Part shown: positions 21,716-35,300 of the stretch, one piece after another
Numbering within the stretch: position 1 is the stretch's first letter
Layout of the letters: every line of letters starts with the position of its first letter
DNA from: Trachythela sp. YZ-2020
Taxonomy: Eukaryota; Cnidaria; Anthozoa; Malacalcyonacea; Clavulariidae
NCBI GenBank assembly: GCA_016169945.1
Contig: JADLSH010000279.1
Location: 3,472,001 to 3,536,000 of the forward strand
DNA length: 64,000 bases
Direction: 5' to 3'
Position numbers and translations under genes: made by a program
Notes under the pieces: model-generated
What the model was told of the DNA's origin: nothing
What the model saw: only the letters and a program-made list of their open reading frames with translations
The model's database searches: none

Positions 21716-24700
21716 ATGTCGTGGAACCAAAGACCTCCCACATATAATCAAGGCTATGCAGTAAGTAAATAAATGTCTAAACATATTTTAATATTAAAAT
21801 ATATAATATGACGCATTGACGCTTGATGATATCTACTCAAATTTTCTAGAAATATGTTGCAATTAATTACTATAAACATATAAAACAAATATCCATCAAT
21901 TCTAGATAGTATTCTTATCTTCATACTTTAAAGATAGTGTTCTTTCAAATATTTATTTAGGATTTTCTATTATTGTTTTTTATAAGAGGGTTTATATGCT
22001 CATATGCACGCATTTATTAAATAAGTAAATTGTGAGCTTTTTATCTCTGCATAATTAAAAGTCACTCGAAATTTTGTATAACCACAACAAAGTCCTGAGG
22101 TCAGTTACTAAAGTCTGCTTTTGAGGGCATACTTTTCATGTGTTGAATAGAATAGACAGTCTGTTGAGATATTACATTTAGTTCGGTCAGTGTATGACAA
22201 GGATAAAGGATACTAACTTCCAGACAAAAGCCCTTTGCACGAAACATTGAAGTTATTGTTGAATTTTCAGGTAGTTTGATCCTAGAGACCTTCAGCATAT
22301 TGTGTATAGACGCTACCTACACTGGCACCAAACGTTCATTAAACTATTTTAGACTTTGCAAATTATCAAATTATCAAACAAGCAGATCAATTCTCAAAAT
22401 TTACGATAGCATTGCCTTAAGATATATACCACAAGTTATGAAATAATCGCCTACTCTCTAATATAAACCGTATACTAAATAGATTCCCCAGTCAAACCTT
22501 TATTTTGTAATAGACGCCCCTCTTTATTCAATGTTCCATATCTAATTAACCACTGGCTGATATATAGATACAGCTTTGTTACACAGTTAATCAGCTATCA
22601 TTCAAAGGCTTTGAGAAATTATTGAGAGGGCACTGCCCCCTAGTGTCTGCCACTATAATTTACACCCCCCCCCTACAGGAGTGTATATTTATATATTATA
22701 CATTATATCTACCTGGACTTTGTGGTAAGCTCTTGGGAACTTGACTCTGTGTCTCAAGGTATGTAATACATTTTCCCAACCTATAGTTTTTATGCCACCT
22801 TAACATAATTTATTTGGTCTCTCCTATTGATAGAGTGCTCCGGGGCAACCCGCTGCATATGGCCAAGCCCCATCACACGGTTATGGTGCAGCACAACAAT
22901 CACACCCATATCAACAAGCACACAATCCTCATGGCCAACCAGGTGGACACCAAGCCTACACTTACCCCACCTACAACCCCTCCATGCGACCTCAAGCTGG
23001 ACCCCCACCTGGTGTTGACTTGTCGTTATGGCAGTGGTTTCAGGTAAGGGGATGCTTTGGCCATGAAATGTTTTGTGATTTGTTAGATATCGGCCATTTT
23101 TACATAATCGGCCGATTATTGTTTGATAATCGGCAAAATAATCGGCCATAAGACTTTTTTGCACAGTTGCAAAGGACATGCTAAAATACTAAATACAAGC
23201 GAATAGATAGGTTGTTTTTCACAGGCTTTTTTATGAATATGTTGCGAAAGGACTCACAAAATTAAAAAGCTTCGATACAATGCGTTTCTCCTATGCCTAT
23301 GTCCATCAAAGTTTCTGTAATCAAAGTCTTTGGTCAAAGAACTTCAAAGCAACCGCCAGGTTTTTACACCGCCGTCTTGCTACTTACAATAATCGGAAGA
23401 TACCGATTAATCGGCCGGTAAGTTGAGATAATCGGCCTCAGTAATCGGCCTCAGTAATCGGCAATTTTCGTTATCAGCTCATCCCTAAAATAAATTAAAC
23501 TTTCAAATTCTTCGTAATACATGTGTGGATGTCACTGTTTCTAAATAACTTTCTTATACCAGACAAGTGGCAGTTCTATGGTCATGGTCAGGGTTAGAAT
23601 AATCCAGGGTGCATTTTAAGTGTGCACAATGATTGTATACTTCTTGGTGTACTGGCATATGATACTTAATTTTAAGCCTACAGTGTGACTTATTCACTGG
23701 AAATGTCACATTGGCTGTGGCTTGCAACCATGTTAAAATTAAGCAGGGCATGGTATTTTCAATGTTTGGCATGGCATTTGATTGCCTTTCTCAATTCTTG
23801 TGTCTTGGTGTGACCTTGTGTCTTGGAATGCTAGCGTAATTCTTGTGTCTTGGAATGCTAGCGTATCTTTGACGTGGCCTTTACTCAAAATGCACCCTGG
23901 CAAATATGCAATGTGTAATTTGCACATGGTTTTGGCTCAAATAGTGAAAATTACATATTACTTTTCCAAACAATGTGCAAACTCTATTTTGCAAACTTAA
24001 CAAATTCAACCTAAATTTTACTCTGTCTAACGCCAGACAATTTTACTTGTCAGTGGTAGGGTACTACCAGTTAATGCGACTCTGTACATAGCTCAGTTGG
24101 TTAGAGCGCTGCACCGGAATCGCAGGGCCATAGGTTCAATTCCTGCCAGAGGACCAAAGTTGCATTGGTGTAATAGATAGGATTAATAGTAGGTGTTATT
24201 AGATGGAATACTCAAACGGAAATCTACAAACACCTATTACTAACACCTACTAACATTAAAGTTAGTTTAGTTTATAAATAAGGTTAGTTTAGTTTAGGTT
24301 TCCTCCTGTAGTAACACTGAACCAACAAGGGATGACCCTTGCTAGACCTCTAACTGGACCTCTACTCCTCTAGGGAAAACAGTTTAGAACTGATAGAGCT
24401 ACCCAGTATAAATAAACTAAGTTAGTGCAGTTTAGGTTTCCTCCTGTAGTAACACTGGATCAATAAGGGATGGCCCTTACTGGAACTCTAGAGAGAACAG
24501 TTTAGAACTGATAGAGCTATCCAGTATAAATAAAGTTAGTTTAGTTTAGGTTTCCTCCTGTAGTAACACTGGATCAGTAAGAGATAGTGCTTTATGCTGA
24601 ATCTCTAGGGAGAACAGTTTAGAACGGATAGTGCTATCCAGTATAAATAAAGTTAGTTTAGTTTAGGTTTCCTCCTGTAGTAACACTGGACCAATAAGGG

Positions 24701-27700
24701 ATGGCCCTTACTGGACCTCTAGAGAGAACAGTTTAGAACTGATAGAGCTATCCAGTATAAATAAAGTTAGTTTAGTTTAGGTTTCCTCCTGTAGTAACAC
24801 TGGACCAACAAGGGATGACCCTTACTGGAACTCTAGGGAAAACAGTTTAGAACTGATAGAGCTATCCAGTATAAATAAAGTTAGTTTAGTTTAGGTTTCC
24901 TCCTGTAGTAACACTGGACCAACAAGGGATGACCCTTACTGGAACTCTAGGGAAAACAGTTTAGAACTGATAGAGCTATCCAGTATAAATAAAGTTAGTT
25001 TAGTTTAGGTTTCCTTCTGTAGTAACACTGGATCAGTAAGAGATAGTGCTTTATACTGAATCTCTAGGGAGAACAGTTTAGAACTGATAGTGCTATCCAG
25101 TATAAATATAGTTAGTTTAGATGACAATTTTACTTGCTTTACTTTAGACTGTAGACCAAGACAACTCGGGTGGTATTTCTGCAGATGAACTTCAAAGAGC
25201 CTTACTCAATGGCAACTGGTCACAATTCAATTCAGAAACATGTCGTCTTATGATTGGAATGTTTGACAAAGACAAGTAAGAATAGGTTTTAAAAAACTTG
25301 CTGTTAAATTTCTATCCAAAGTTTTTCTAATTCTCAGTCAAAAGCTGACGGACAGACTGACAGACATAAAAGTCACTTGGACATACAATATAGGTTGGCT
25401 TGAAGTAAATATATTTATTTAATGTATCTTTCAGATCAGGAACTATTGATATTCAAGAATTTGCTGCCTTATGGAAGTATATTCAGGAATGGAAAAACTG
25501 TTTTGATAGGTTAGCTAATATTGTTGTAATTTACACTAACTTTATTATCTACACTCGAACTCCCCGCTAACTCGAACTAAATCCAATTTCCCCTGGATTT
25601 GAACCAATTTTTACAGTAATTTACTTCGGTTAACTCGAACTCGTTTAATAACTCGAACTCCTCGCTAACTCGATCAAATTTCATTTTCCCTTGGTCAAAT
25701 TTACCCGGTTAACTCGAACTCTATTTTCGAGACGTGGCTGTTTTGTGGCTTTTGCTGTCTGTTTCAGCTTTGCCAAAAAAGCTGACCATCTCTAAGTTAT
25801 TATCCCCAAGTACAGTATTAAATGAGTAAAATATACGCCAGTTAACTATTTACTCTGCTGAATAACCATTGCACGACCATTGTACGACGGACATTAGGGA
25901 GACGGATAAGAGTATAAGACGCGTCTTATATAAGACGCGAACACACTAGTATAAATGGTCAAATTCTAGTAAGTCGCGACTTAAATAAGAACAGGGATTC
26001 AGGCTGTTCCACAATAAGTCGCGACCATTGGTCGCGACCTATTAGAATTTGACCATTTATACGAGTGTGTTCGCGTCTAAAATACAAGACGCGTCTTATG
26101 TAAGTCGCGACTTATTTTCTCTGGTATGAATGGCCCTATTGTGCCTCGACTTAAAGTTCTTAAGGAAAATAAGAGGATGATTGATGTAGATTGGTGTTAT
26201 TTAACGCAAATTGTAGTTATCCATCAGCATATCATGCTTACTGCAACCGTTTGCTTCAAATTTCGTCACTACGTGAACCAAAGAGATCTAATGGCAAGTG
26301 AATTTTATTCAGGGCAACCATATTTCATGTCCTATACTGTACTTGCCTTGGCCCTTGGTCGCAAGTGGTCAATACAATTAATTTACACCACTGCCATACA
26401 GTATAGGTAATTAAAACTGAACAATCCGCGCGAAAAGGTTTACCACCTTAACATGAAATACTGAAAGTTAGACAAGCATGCAGCTTATAAATCATTCTAT
26501 ATGACATCACAGAATATGTATAATATGTATTCGTCATCGATTCGTTTATCGTTACAGCTACCTAAAGCGACTGTCCTGCATTACTTTCTCTTGGGACTTT
26601 GCGGTTCATAAGTGCAGGGTCTTAGCCAGGATAGGGAATTTGGGTGTCCAAATTTGGTGTATTTGACATACAACTTAATATTTGCGCGAGGATGTATAAA
26701 AGACTTACTCTCTAGCAGCATATTATTACTGTATATTTTTTATGGCTTATTAAAAGGACGAAATCACAGAAAAGATTCAGTTACAAACTTGCATGATCAA
26801 TGTTAGCCAAATAAGCTATTTGACTGGAATTGCCTCGAATTTGACTGTCAATGATTAGTGAAGACAACGAGAGTTCTTAGACAATGATAGGAATCAATGA
26901 CAAGACTGTAGACTGCATGTAGACTAGGAATCAACGACAAGACTGCATGTAGATTGTAGATGATAGGAATCAATGACAAGACTGTAGACTGCATGTAGAC
27001 TAGGAATCAACGACAAGACTGCATGTAGATTGTAGATTGTAGATTGTAGAAGACCTATTGTACATGATCGCTACCGGTCTTCACTATTTTGCGAATTGGA
27101 GTTATCAACTACAGTGTACAATGTACAGATTTTTAGAAGGGCTTCAATATGATAATCAGCCGTACAAAAGCCGTCATTTTCAAGTGACCGTCCAAATTCT
27201 AAGATGACCGTCCGTAAGACGGCTGGACGGCAGGCTGGCTAAGACCGTGCATAAGTGGCTTGGGAATTTTGACATTCAAATACTTTATTCGTGAAAATTT
27301 TAAGTATCCAAATGTCATTTTAACACGAAAAACCCATCAAGTGAAATTTTCTAGGCGTGCAAAATTGAAATTGGGCGAAAATGTCGCATTAGGATGCGCG
27401 AATTTAAGACTGAACGAAAATTAGGACCACGCGAATCTAAATACAAGTAAGGAATATCACCATCCATGCAGTAATGTCAGTGTATCAATTAAATTTACCA
27501 CGCAGCCAATCAGAACGGCGAGTTTTGCAATACTAAAGAAATTTATGTTTCTTTTTTCTGTATTTTTCAAAAAAGATTTGACACAGATCGTTCAGGAACA
27601 ATCGATGATCGAGAACTCAATGTTGCTTTCTCATCTTTTGGCTATCGTTTGTAAGTATATCATGGTCATTTTTGTCGACAAAAACAGATATTGTACCCAT

Positions 27701-28813
27701 TAAGGCATGTTTACACGATCCAATTTGTCAACAATGTCAATTTGCCAGCTTGTCAACAAGATGTGCATGTTTGCAACAGACTTGTAGCAAGCTTGTCAAC
27801 AAGTTGTAAAAATGTTCTCATTTTATCAAGTTGCTACAAGGTTGTCACTCGCAACTTGTTAACAAGTTGTTGAATTGCAAGACGATAACAAGTTATTGGA
27901 ACAACTTGTAACAAGTCTGTTGAGTCAACAACCTTGTAGCAAGTTGTTTACAAAGCCATTGAGAACTTGTCAACAAGCTGGGAACAAGCAGTGCGAACGT
28001 GACAATGTTGTCATTTTATCAAGTTGCTACAAGGTTGTCACCCACAACTTGTTAACAAGTTGTTGAATAGCAGGACGATAACAAGTTGTTGGAGCAACTT
28101 GTAACAAGTCTGTTGAGTCAACAACCTTGTAGCAAGTTGTGAACAAGTCGTTGTCGTTGACATTAATTTGTCAACAAGCTGGGAACAAGCAGTGCGAACA
28201 CATCCTGATAACAAGTTGTTGAAACAGCATTGGTACAAGTCTGCTGCAGGTTTGTTACAACTTGCGCGTTTTTACATGTGTGCACCAATGACAATCAGAC
28301 ACATAGACCTACAGAACTAAAATTAAAACTTCATTCTTAGGTCGCCCCAGTTCACAGATCTATGCGTACGAAAATTTGACCGCACAGACACACGAAGCAT
28401 GAAGTTCGATGACTTTATTCAATGTTGTGTCATGTTGAAGACGCTCACAGATGCCTTCAGAAAACACGATACGTCACAAACTGGAGTTGTTCAAATCAAT
28501 TATGAACAAGTAAGTTTTAGACAGACATGTTTCGTTTCTAAATTAATAATATACATAGAAATGTTTCTCGAATTTGGTTGGTTGATTCCAGTGCAGTTAA
28601 TCGCAAACAGCAGTGCAAAAATTTGTAATCACAGTGCAAAAATTTGTAATCATGCACAGTGCAAATTTTTTCAATTCACAGTAAAAAACTGACTCGTGCA
28701 TGTTATATCCAAATTGCACTCGAAACCATGCTATTACCTATACTTCTAATAATACGTTGTTTAATTTCCAGTTTTTAGAAATGGTTTTGAACCACACACT
28801 GACTGGACTTTGA
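21716..28813 (+). CDS. PEF1: Peflin-type penta-EF-hand protein, complete, seven exons
   Basis: Exons: 21716-21760, 22834-23043, 25148-25275, 25435-25509, 27576-27650, 28341-28509, 28772-28813. All have GT-AG borders and matching phases and give 247 residues. The first 80 or so residues are rich in Gly, Pro, Gln, Tyr and His, as in peflin. The penta-EF-hand module follows: EF1 loop from Asp88 ([12 protein letters not shown]), EF2 at 125-136 ([12 protein letters not shown]), EF3 at 155-166 ([12 protein letters not shown]), then degenerate EF4 and EF5. Peflin partners ALG-2/PDCD6 in calcium-controlled ER export (COPII) and as a CUL3-KLHL12 co-adaptor. The NGNWSQFN and [11 protein letters not shown] segments favour peflin, but the C-terminal half also resembles PDCD6, so paralogue assignment is not certain. 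Confidence 0.88.
24018..24245 (+). mobile_element. tRNA-headed SINE in PEF1 intron 2
   Basis: 24078-24152 has a tRNA-like head (catagctcagttggttagag, then aggttcaattcctgcc). Before it, 24018-24077 carries a gccagacaattttacttgtc block that recurs at 59976-60040. After it come short inverted blocks with aacacctactaac. A fragment of the same head (gctgcaccggaatcgcatgg) is at about 59892. Confidence 0.7.
24260..25125. repeat. Minisatellite of 114-117 bp units in PEF1 intron 2
   Basis: Seven units are marked by tcctcctgtagtaacactgg. Their starts at 24439, 24553, 24670, 24784, 24898 and 25012 are mostly exactly 114 apart. Each unit contains aacagtttagaactgatag and ends in an agttagtttagtttagg link. 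The array ends just before the exon 3 acceptor. Related units occur at 43428-44010, inverted at 47590-48010, and as a fragment at 60290-60420. Confidence 0.92.
25550..26125. repeat. Short repeats and palindromic element in PEF1 intron 4
   Basis: 25550-25740 is built from diverged aactcgaactc words. 25905-26125 is an inverted-repeat element: a left arm with gacgcgtcttat and aatggtcaaattctag, and a right arm with its complement (gaatttgaccatttatac, then agacgcgtcttatg). It has no coding content. Confidence 0.65.
26615..27249. mobile_element. hAT-type MITE, 635 bp, in PEF1 intron 4
   Basis: The ends are CAGGGTCTTAGCCAG and the complement CTGGCTAAGACCGTG. Perfect 8-bp duplications CATAAGTG lie at 26607-26614 and 27250-27257. 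The interior holds a local tandem repeat (about 26876-27060) built from gacaagactg and gcatgtagac words. No transposase frame. Confidence 0.85.
27690..28285. repeat. AACAAGTTGT-rich palindromic repeat in PEF1 intron 5
   Basis: Dense copies of caacttgttaacaagttgttg, its half-site ttgtcaacaag and variants, arranged as two tandem blocks. The right edge reads ggtttgttacaacttgcgcg followed by ttttacatg. Relatives are at 40600-40935 and 56030-56250. The half-sites are self-complementary, so long single-strand folds are possible. Confidence 0.8.
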
Positions 28814-31440
28814 ATACTTTCAATCGAATTGGAAACACCTGCAAATTGTATAATTATCTTGACTAGTGAACATGTAAACTATACTTAATACCATAATCGC
28901 GTCTGATTTTAACTTTTTGTAAAAAAAGATGCAGTATAGCATTATAGTCAGTTCATATATAAACAAATGGTTTTAGATAACTTTGGCTAACGCTGTCTAC
29001 ATCGTTTCTACCCAATTCACAACTTTGGATAACTTACATGCCCAGTTACTTTTGTCTTAGTTTGCAAAAACATAGAATAGAACGAAGGTAACTATAGACC
29101 ACTTTCATAATTCAGATGAGTTTAAATATTCTTTTATGTGCATCTCAATAAGCCTCGTTGACCTCGCTCAGGTTATAATAAATTCTATTCAATTTCAGTC
29201 ACAGAAACGAGGCTGATAAGGCTTATTAAGATGCACATAAAAGAATATTTAAACTCATCTGAATTATGAAAGTGGTCTGTAAGCATTGGAATTATGTATA
29301 TAAGAGCCATTCACTCATGTAGATCATTCTAAAGCTTAGTTACCTTTGTTCTGTTCCATGTTTTCGCAAACTAAAACAATAGTTACTAGGCCGTATGTGA
29401 GTTATGCAAAGTTGTGAATTGGGTATATAAACAAGCATTGACCAAATTCGTCTATTAAGACGGCTAATAATATGAAAACCATGAAATAGCCATAAGCAGA
29501 TACAGCCAAATGCAATGGAGCATGTTACAATATATGTTGCAACAAAGTCCCTATAATACAGTGTCTGGAAACGCGGCAAACTTGAAGGTTTATAGCCATG
29601 TCCGTGGGTTGACGTTGAGGGTGTACTGAGAGTGCACGTTTTCTTTGTTTTACAAATGTTAATATTCAGCTGCAGGGATTCTATTGCAGGCTGTTTCCTT
29701 CCTTATGCTGAGAGAACAATGTGCTTACTGAGCGTGAAGGTGCACAAACATGAACAAAAACATAGAACAAAAGCTTTAGATGCGTTTCCAGACACTGTGT
29801 TTATATAGGGACTATGGTTGCAACTTGCAAGCCCACGTTTCACTCCACCCGATATTATCATTCTCGCTCATTTCTTTGTTGCCTTCTGGGCAGTTTAGCA
29901 AGAAAAATATCGGCAGAGTAAAACAAGATTCATGCTCACAATTTCTTTGTAAATATACATTTTACCTAACATGACTCTGTGTCCGAAATTGCGTTGCAAG
30001 GTACAGCAAAAATTACCCCGTGCATGTAACATAGCCTTAACTATTTACTCATTTTTTCACAGTTTGGCCAAAAGTAAAAACTATGAATTCATATCGTATA
30101 TACTGAGATATCATTGCATGTGTAGTTATATAGTCGTACATATTTTGTGCGTCATATTTTGTTATATTATATATTTCTTCTGTTAGTTGAGCGATATAAC
30201 TATAGGCGTGTGAATTAGCCAAAGTTTTGAATTGCTTATAGCAAGATATAATCGAGATATAAGCAAGCGTTACCGAAATTTTGTCAATATTTGTAACTGA
30301 AACAAAGTGTCTTGAATTATACAATAAATAAATAACTGAATAATCACGAAATATTCATTTCTTTACGGCTTTCTTCCCACATGTACGGAGGGATTTATAT
30401 TTTGTGTACAGTTTGACAGTTTTAGATGCATAAAAGTGGTCATAGCAAAAAGCGTTTACAATATAGATTGAAATAGTAATCAATAAATATTATCCAGATT
30501 ATATTCATAGATACAATAAGCGTCAGGTCTTTAGGATCAATCTACCTCAAAAATTCAACAAGAACTTCGACGTTTCAAGCGAATGCCCTTCGTCTGGAAG
30601 TTAGTCGAAATTCTTGTTGCATTTTTCAAACTTCCAGACGAAGGGCCTTCGCTCGAAACGTCGAAGTTCTTGTTGTATTTTTCAGGTAGATTGATCCTAA
30701 AGACCAGACGCTTATTGTATAGACGCTACCTACACTGACACCACGTGTTCAAGATACTTTCATAGATATTAAACTGTATCAAATGCGCCATTTGATCTAT
30801 TCACATGCACCTCCGTACAAAATATATTACATTTAGAGCTGCTATCGATTAATCCATTATTTTTTGACAATCGATTATTCGGAACATTAATCGAATCATC
30901 CAAAACACCCGTGCACAGTATACCTGAATAAGTTTCGTTCAGGAACCTCAAAATTGCGAAGAGGTGACATTATCGTCGATTTTGTCAAATGACAAAGGCG
31001 ACTTGTTTTAATACTCTACATGCCAGTACTTCCATGCGCTCTCGATGGCTGTCAAATAAAAACTTTAAAAACATGTCCCTTTTTTGAAGCGACATTAACC
31101 ACTGTGGACGTGTGAAGATTTATTCAATACGATTAATCGATTACGAAAATGAACCATGATGGTAGCAACTCTTATTACAATAGGGAACTTTAGATTTGAC
31201 GACGGCTACGAGAACGACTACGACTACGAGATTTTCCCGTTAAATATCTGCTAATACAAACTCAAAATCATCTTCTCTTTGGCACAGCACATCTTTATAA
31301 CAACAGTTGAGCCAAAGCGAGTACAACTTTGAGTTTGTATTAGCAGATATTTAACCGACAAATCTCCTAGTCGTAGTCGTTCTCGTAGCCGTCGTCAAAT
31401 CTAAAGTTCCCTATCATAGCAACGATAACCAAAAGTAGAA
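28814..31440. other. Intergenic region of nested MITEs between PEF1 and RRN3 3' ends
   Basis: No gene seen. Recognisable inverted-repeat elements are: 29009-29425 (outer arms) enclosing 29094-29279 (arms around cataattcagatgagttta); 29536-29826 (arms tgcaacaaagtccctata and complement); 30514-30719 (arms around caagaacttcgacgtttc); and 31181-31413 (TA-flanked, ends GGGAACTTTAGATTTGACGA). The 30514 element shares its aggtagattgatcctaaaga end with fragments at 22270-22320 and 49275-49325. Confidence 0.7.
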
Positions 31441-31442
31441 AG

Positions 31443-31602
31443 TGTTTTGTAGATGGAACACATTATACTCAAACGAAAATTTATATACATTTTAAGACCT
31501 AGCCAGACCGAACCTGCGGTCCTGCGATTCCGGTGCGGCGCTCGTTCGAGCATTCCATCTACAAAACACCTTCTACTATTATTTCTATCGAACGAGACGC
31601 CA
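31443..31602. mobile_element. Rearranged tRNA-SINE/terminal block copy
   Basis: It contains the aaacgaaaatttatatacat end block, the agacctagccag block, a truncated inverted tRNA head (cctgcgattccggtgcggcg) and an attccatctacaaaacacct end. This is the SINE family of 11470-11880 with the tRNA head mostly lost. Confidence 0.6.
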
Positions 31603-32189
31603 AAAAAATCTGGACAATGTCCAAATCTCTATACAACCCTCCCTGTGCAACCCTGTCTTTGTGCAACCCTGTCTTCGTGCAACCCTGTCTTCGTGCAACT
31701 CTGGAACTATCCAGTAACCCAGTCCTCACATTTAAATGTCAACTGGTTGGTTTCAGCAGCAGATAGTGCTCAACGTATTGTTGACCACCATCAGGCTTGA
31801 ACTGATAGGGAGGGGGAGGTGCTTAGCGGGCGCTGGTTATGAAGCAGGGCGTGGCCGGCGACCGAGGCAGGATGCATAATCACTGAGGACCCCTCACCCT
31901 CGCAGGGTCAAGGGGGTAATCTTGTCCGAAAATGTTTGAAAAATATGATTGCCTAAATGGTCAAAAAGGCCCATCGATGGCCCGATACTTGATTTTTGTT
32001 TGATAAATGCCAAATGTCAAATCCAAAATTTGAATTTGATATGGGAATTGGCACCCCTACTGCACCCCCCTCGGCCAAGGATAGGACGGGTGCGCACCTC
32101 CCTCCACCCACCCCAGCAAATCCATCCCTGGCCACCATATGTTACAAGGCCCCACTTAGTGAAACCAGTCTATAAACACTTATAGTTTC

Positions 32190-32275
32190 CATCCAACCTT
32201 CATAAAGCCAGGTGATATTGACATTAATTTTCAATGAATGAATTGAGAAACGTCATGGGCAGACATTCCCGAGTG
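32190..32275 (-). repeat. Tandem duplicate of the RRN3 last exon (decayed)
   Basis: On the minus strand this repeats the end of the RRN3 terminal exon, with tctcaattcattca and atgtcaatatcacctgg phrases, about 125 bases past the stop. It has substitutions and an in-frame stop. It is either 3' UTR made by local duplication or an abandoned extra exon. Confidence 0.65.
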
Positions 32276-32322
32276 CGCTGGATGATAACCTTGCTACATA
32301 TAAACAATGTATATAGTTTAGA

Positions 32323-35300
32323 TCAAACCTTGGTAAACCCAGGAGATATTGACATTTCATTGAATGAATTGAGAGATGCCATAGGCAGCGATTCTGGTGT
32401 CTTTCCCAGTTCTGGGTAGTCTCCATTCTCTTCATCCTGTCAGAACATTCAATAGAGGTCATGTTTTAAAAAGTTACTACTTCACTGAATTTGGGAATAT
32501 TATGTTGATTCAATATGGAAAGAAGAATATGAGAATAGAAGGAAAGCTCAAACAAGAAAAGATGAATAATTATTTGGAGCTAGAATAAACGAAAGAATGA
32601 AATGGAAGGCACGAAAGAATGAAGAGATAAATGATGAAAAAAAAAATGGAGAGTATAGAATAACGAGAGGTAGAAATATGAAAAGACATTAAAAATAGAA
32701 GAACGGGAAAAAGGAAGGATTAAAAGAATTAAGGAAGGAGGTTTACAAACAAACAAACAAGCAAGCAAGCAAGCAAACAAACAAACAAACAAACAAACAA
32801 ACAAACAAACAAGCAAACAAACAAACAAACAAGCAAGCAAACAAACAAACAAACAAGCAAGCAAACAAACAAACAAACAAACAAACAAACAAACAAACAA
32901 ACAAACAAACAAGCAAACGAACGAACAAGCAAACAAACAAACAAACAAACGAACAAGCAAACAAACGAACAAGCAAACAAACAAAACAAACAAAAAACAA
33001 ACAAACAAACAAACAAACAAACAAACAAACAAACAAACAAACAAACAAACAAACAAACAAACAAACAAACAAACAAGCAAACAAGCAAACAAACAAACAA
33101 GCAAGCAAACAAACAAGCAAACAAACAAACAAGCAAGCAAACAAACAAACAAGCAAGCAAACACACAAACACAAAACAGTGGGAACATCAAGTGGGCAAT
33201 ATAATGAAATGCAGTTTAATTTGGTTGACTTCGTTCTATACCTTTACGGTTGAAATTTACAAAGTTGATGTTTAGGCCTAGTTTACATGAGACCGGGACG
33301 AAAAATTGCTCAGACCGGTATGAGGTCATTCCGCTAGCTGGACCGAACCGACTATCTTCAGACCGGGACGAATTCAGAGCGGGATGAATGTAAACACAAA
33401 TTATTTTCAGACCGGTCTGAATTTTGGTACAACGCTGATAAGAAATAACGGTATAGACAAAATTAAAAACGTCAATTGTGGAATGCACTTTTGATATACG
33501 CAATAAAGTGTGTAATGCTTTTCGTGCCGGTCTCATGTAAACCTACTGACAATTTCAATTTTCATCCCGTTCTAACTTCGTCCCGGCCTCACGTAAACGG
33601 GGCCTAACTTCAGTTACTCCAGGAAGCAACGAAGAAGAAACAACAATAGCTAACTAAACATAAAGACTTACTTCAGAGTAACCATTATCAGGTTCAAGTC
33701 CCTCCCACTCACGATAAATGGCTTTGACAAATTTCTGAGACCTAGTAAAATAAGATGTTCAAATCGAATACAGAGATAATATATATAGGAAAACGGAACA
33801 GAATCAATTTACTGACAGGTGAGAAATGCAGTGTGTATAAACTTTCAGAGTTTCAGAGGATGTTAGTGTGACAGACGTCAAAATAATGCTGAAAACCTGT
33901 TCTTACTTTTTTAACAAGTACGGGTCGAATGGGAAAAATGAATCCAATTGATTTAGCAAACTGAGCTTGGCAACAGATGAATTGAAACTTGACGAGGCGA
34001 CTGGTAGAAGACTACGGTTGTTCTTCTCAATAATCGTGTAACAAAATACAACTTCGTTTATTCTATAAGAAAAAAGTAACTGTAACAATGCTCAACACCA
34101 AAGACCAAAATTTGTTTATATATTTTTTTATAGTTTTTGTGCCGCCATTTTGTTTTTGCTACACACTGTATATGAGCTGATATACGGCGAGTAGCTCAAC
34201 CAATCAGATTGCAGAATAGCTTATATACGGTGGATGACTATATTATAATTATATTTATAACGTTGAACCCCAAGTCTATAGTCTGATTAGCAGGGCTCGA
34301 AATAACGGCCGATCAACGATCAATGATCGGCAAGAAATAGTTTTTGATAGGCGGAGAAGCAAGGTTGCCGATCATCTTGATCGGAAAGAAATATATTTGA
34401 CCATTGTCTCAAAGACACGCTTACCTGTACGGTTAAAAGACAAATAAAAAAAACACATTACACTACAAAAAAAAAAACAAATTTTTTATTTTCTCTCTTC
34501 AAGTCTCTAATGCAATCGAACCGCCGAAAAAAATGCTCTGAATCCAAATTTTTTTTTGATTCGGCAAAAGTCGATTGCCGATCACCATGATCGGGAACGT
34601 TGGAGACGTTATTTCGAGCCCTGGATTAGGGTTTAATAGGTGGTAATAGGGTTATATAATGCTTTATTGCAAATGCTGTGTAGACTAGTGGCAAGCCAAG
34701 CTGCAAAATTTGGTTTGGTCATGCTATGCAAATCATTGCGTTCGAATAGAAGAAACAATCAAAAAAAATGAATAATGATGATGAATAATGATGATTGCAT
34801 GATGCAATGCATGTTGAAATGCTTCGCTACTGAGAGTTCTGACTTGCGCTAAATTGCTAAATTGCTAATTGAACGTATCGCAAACGTGACGGCTTACATG
34901 CAGTAGAGCGATTCTAAAAGCCGTTATACGACCATCCACAGTGTATGGTAAACAGTATAGTAATTCTATATTCATCAACACAACACTATTGCTATGTTGC
35001 CGTTGGGACAATTTATTACCTTGTTGCAACAGCAAACATTTTTACAACAGTTGAAAGACACACCTAAAAAGACAAAACAGAAAATGTTTCATTCTAATCG
35101 TAAACCTAATCCCAAACGCGGCTAACCCTTATCTTATTCCTAAAACTAATACTTAACTTAATCTTAAACCTCATCCATCCAAACCTAATTCCTTGACCGA
35201 ATACTTAACCTAATCCTTAACCTAATCCAAACATTTTTCCTTGGACTCATCACCATTGAACTATAATAGACTGGAACGCTAACGCAGGGGGGGAAATTGA

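Noticed and set aside
26126..26410. 94-codon plus frame in PEF1 intron 4
   Set aside because: It starts in a palindromic element, is not spliced to neighbours and shows no known domain.
32580..33191. 203-codon Phe/Val/Cys/Leu-rich minus frame
   Set aside because: AAAC microsatellite read as protein; not a membrane protein.
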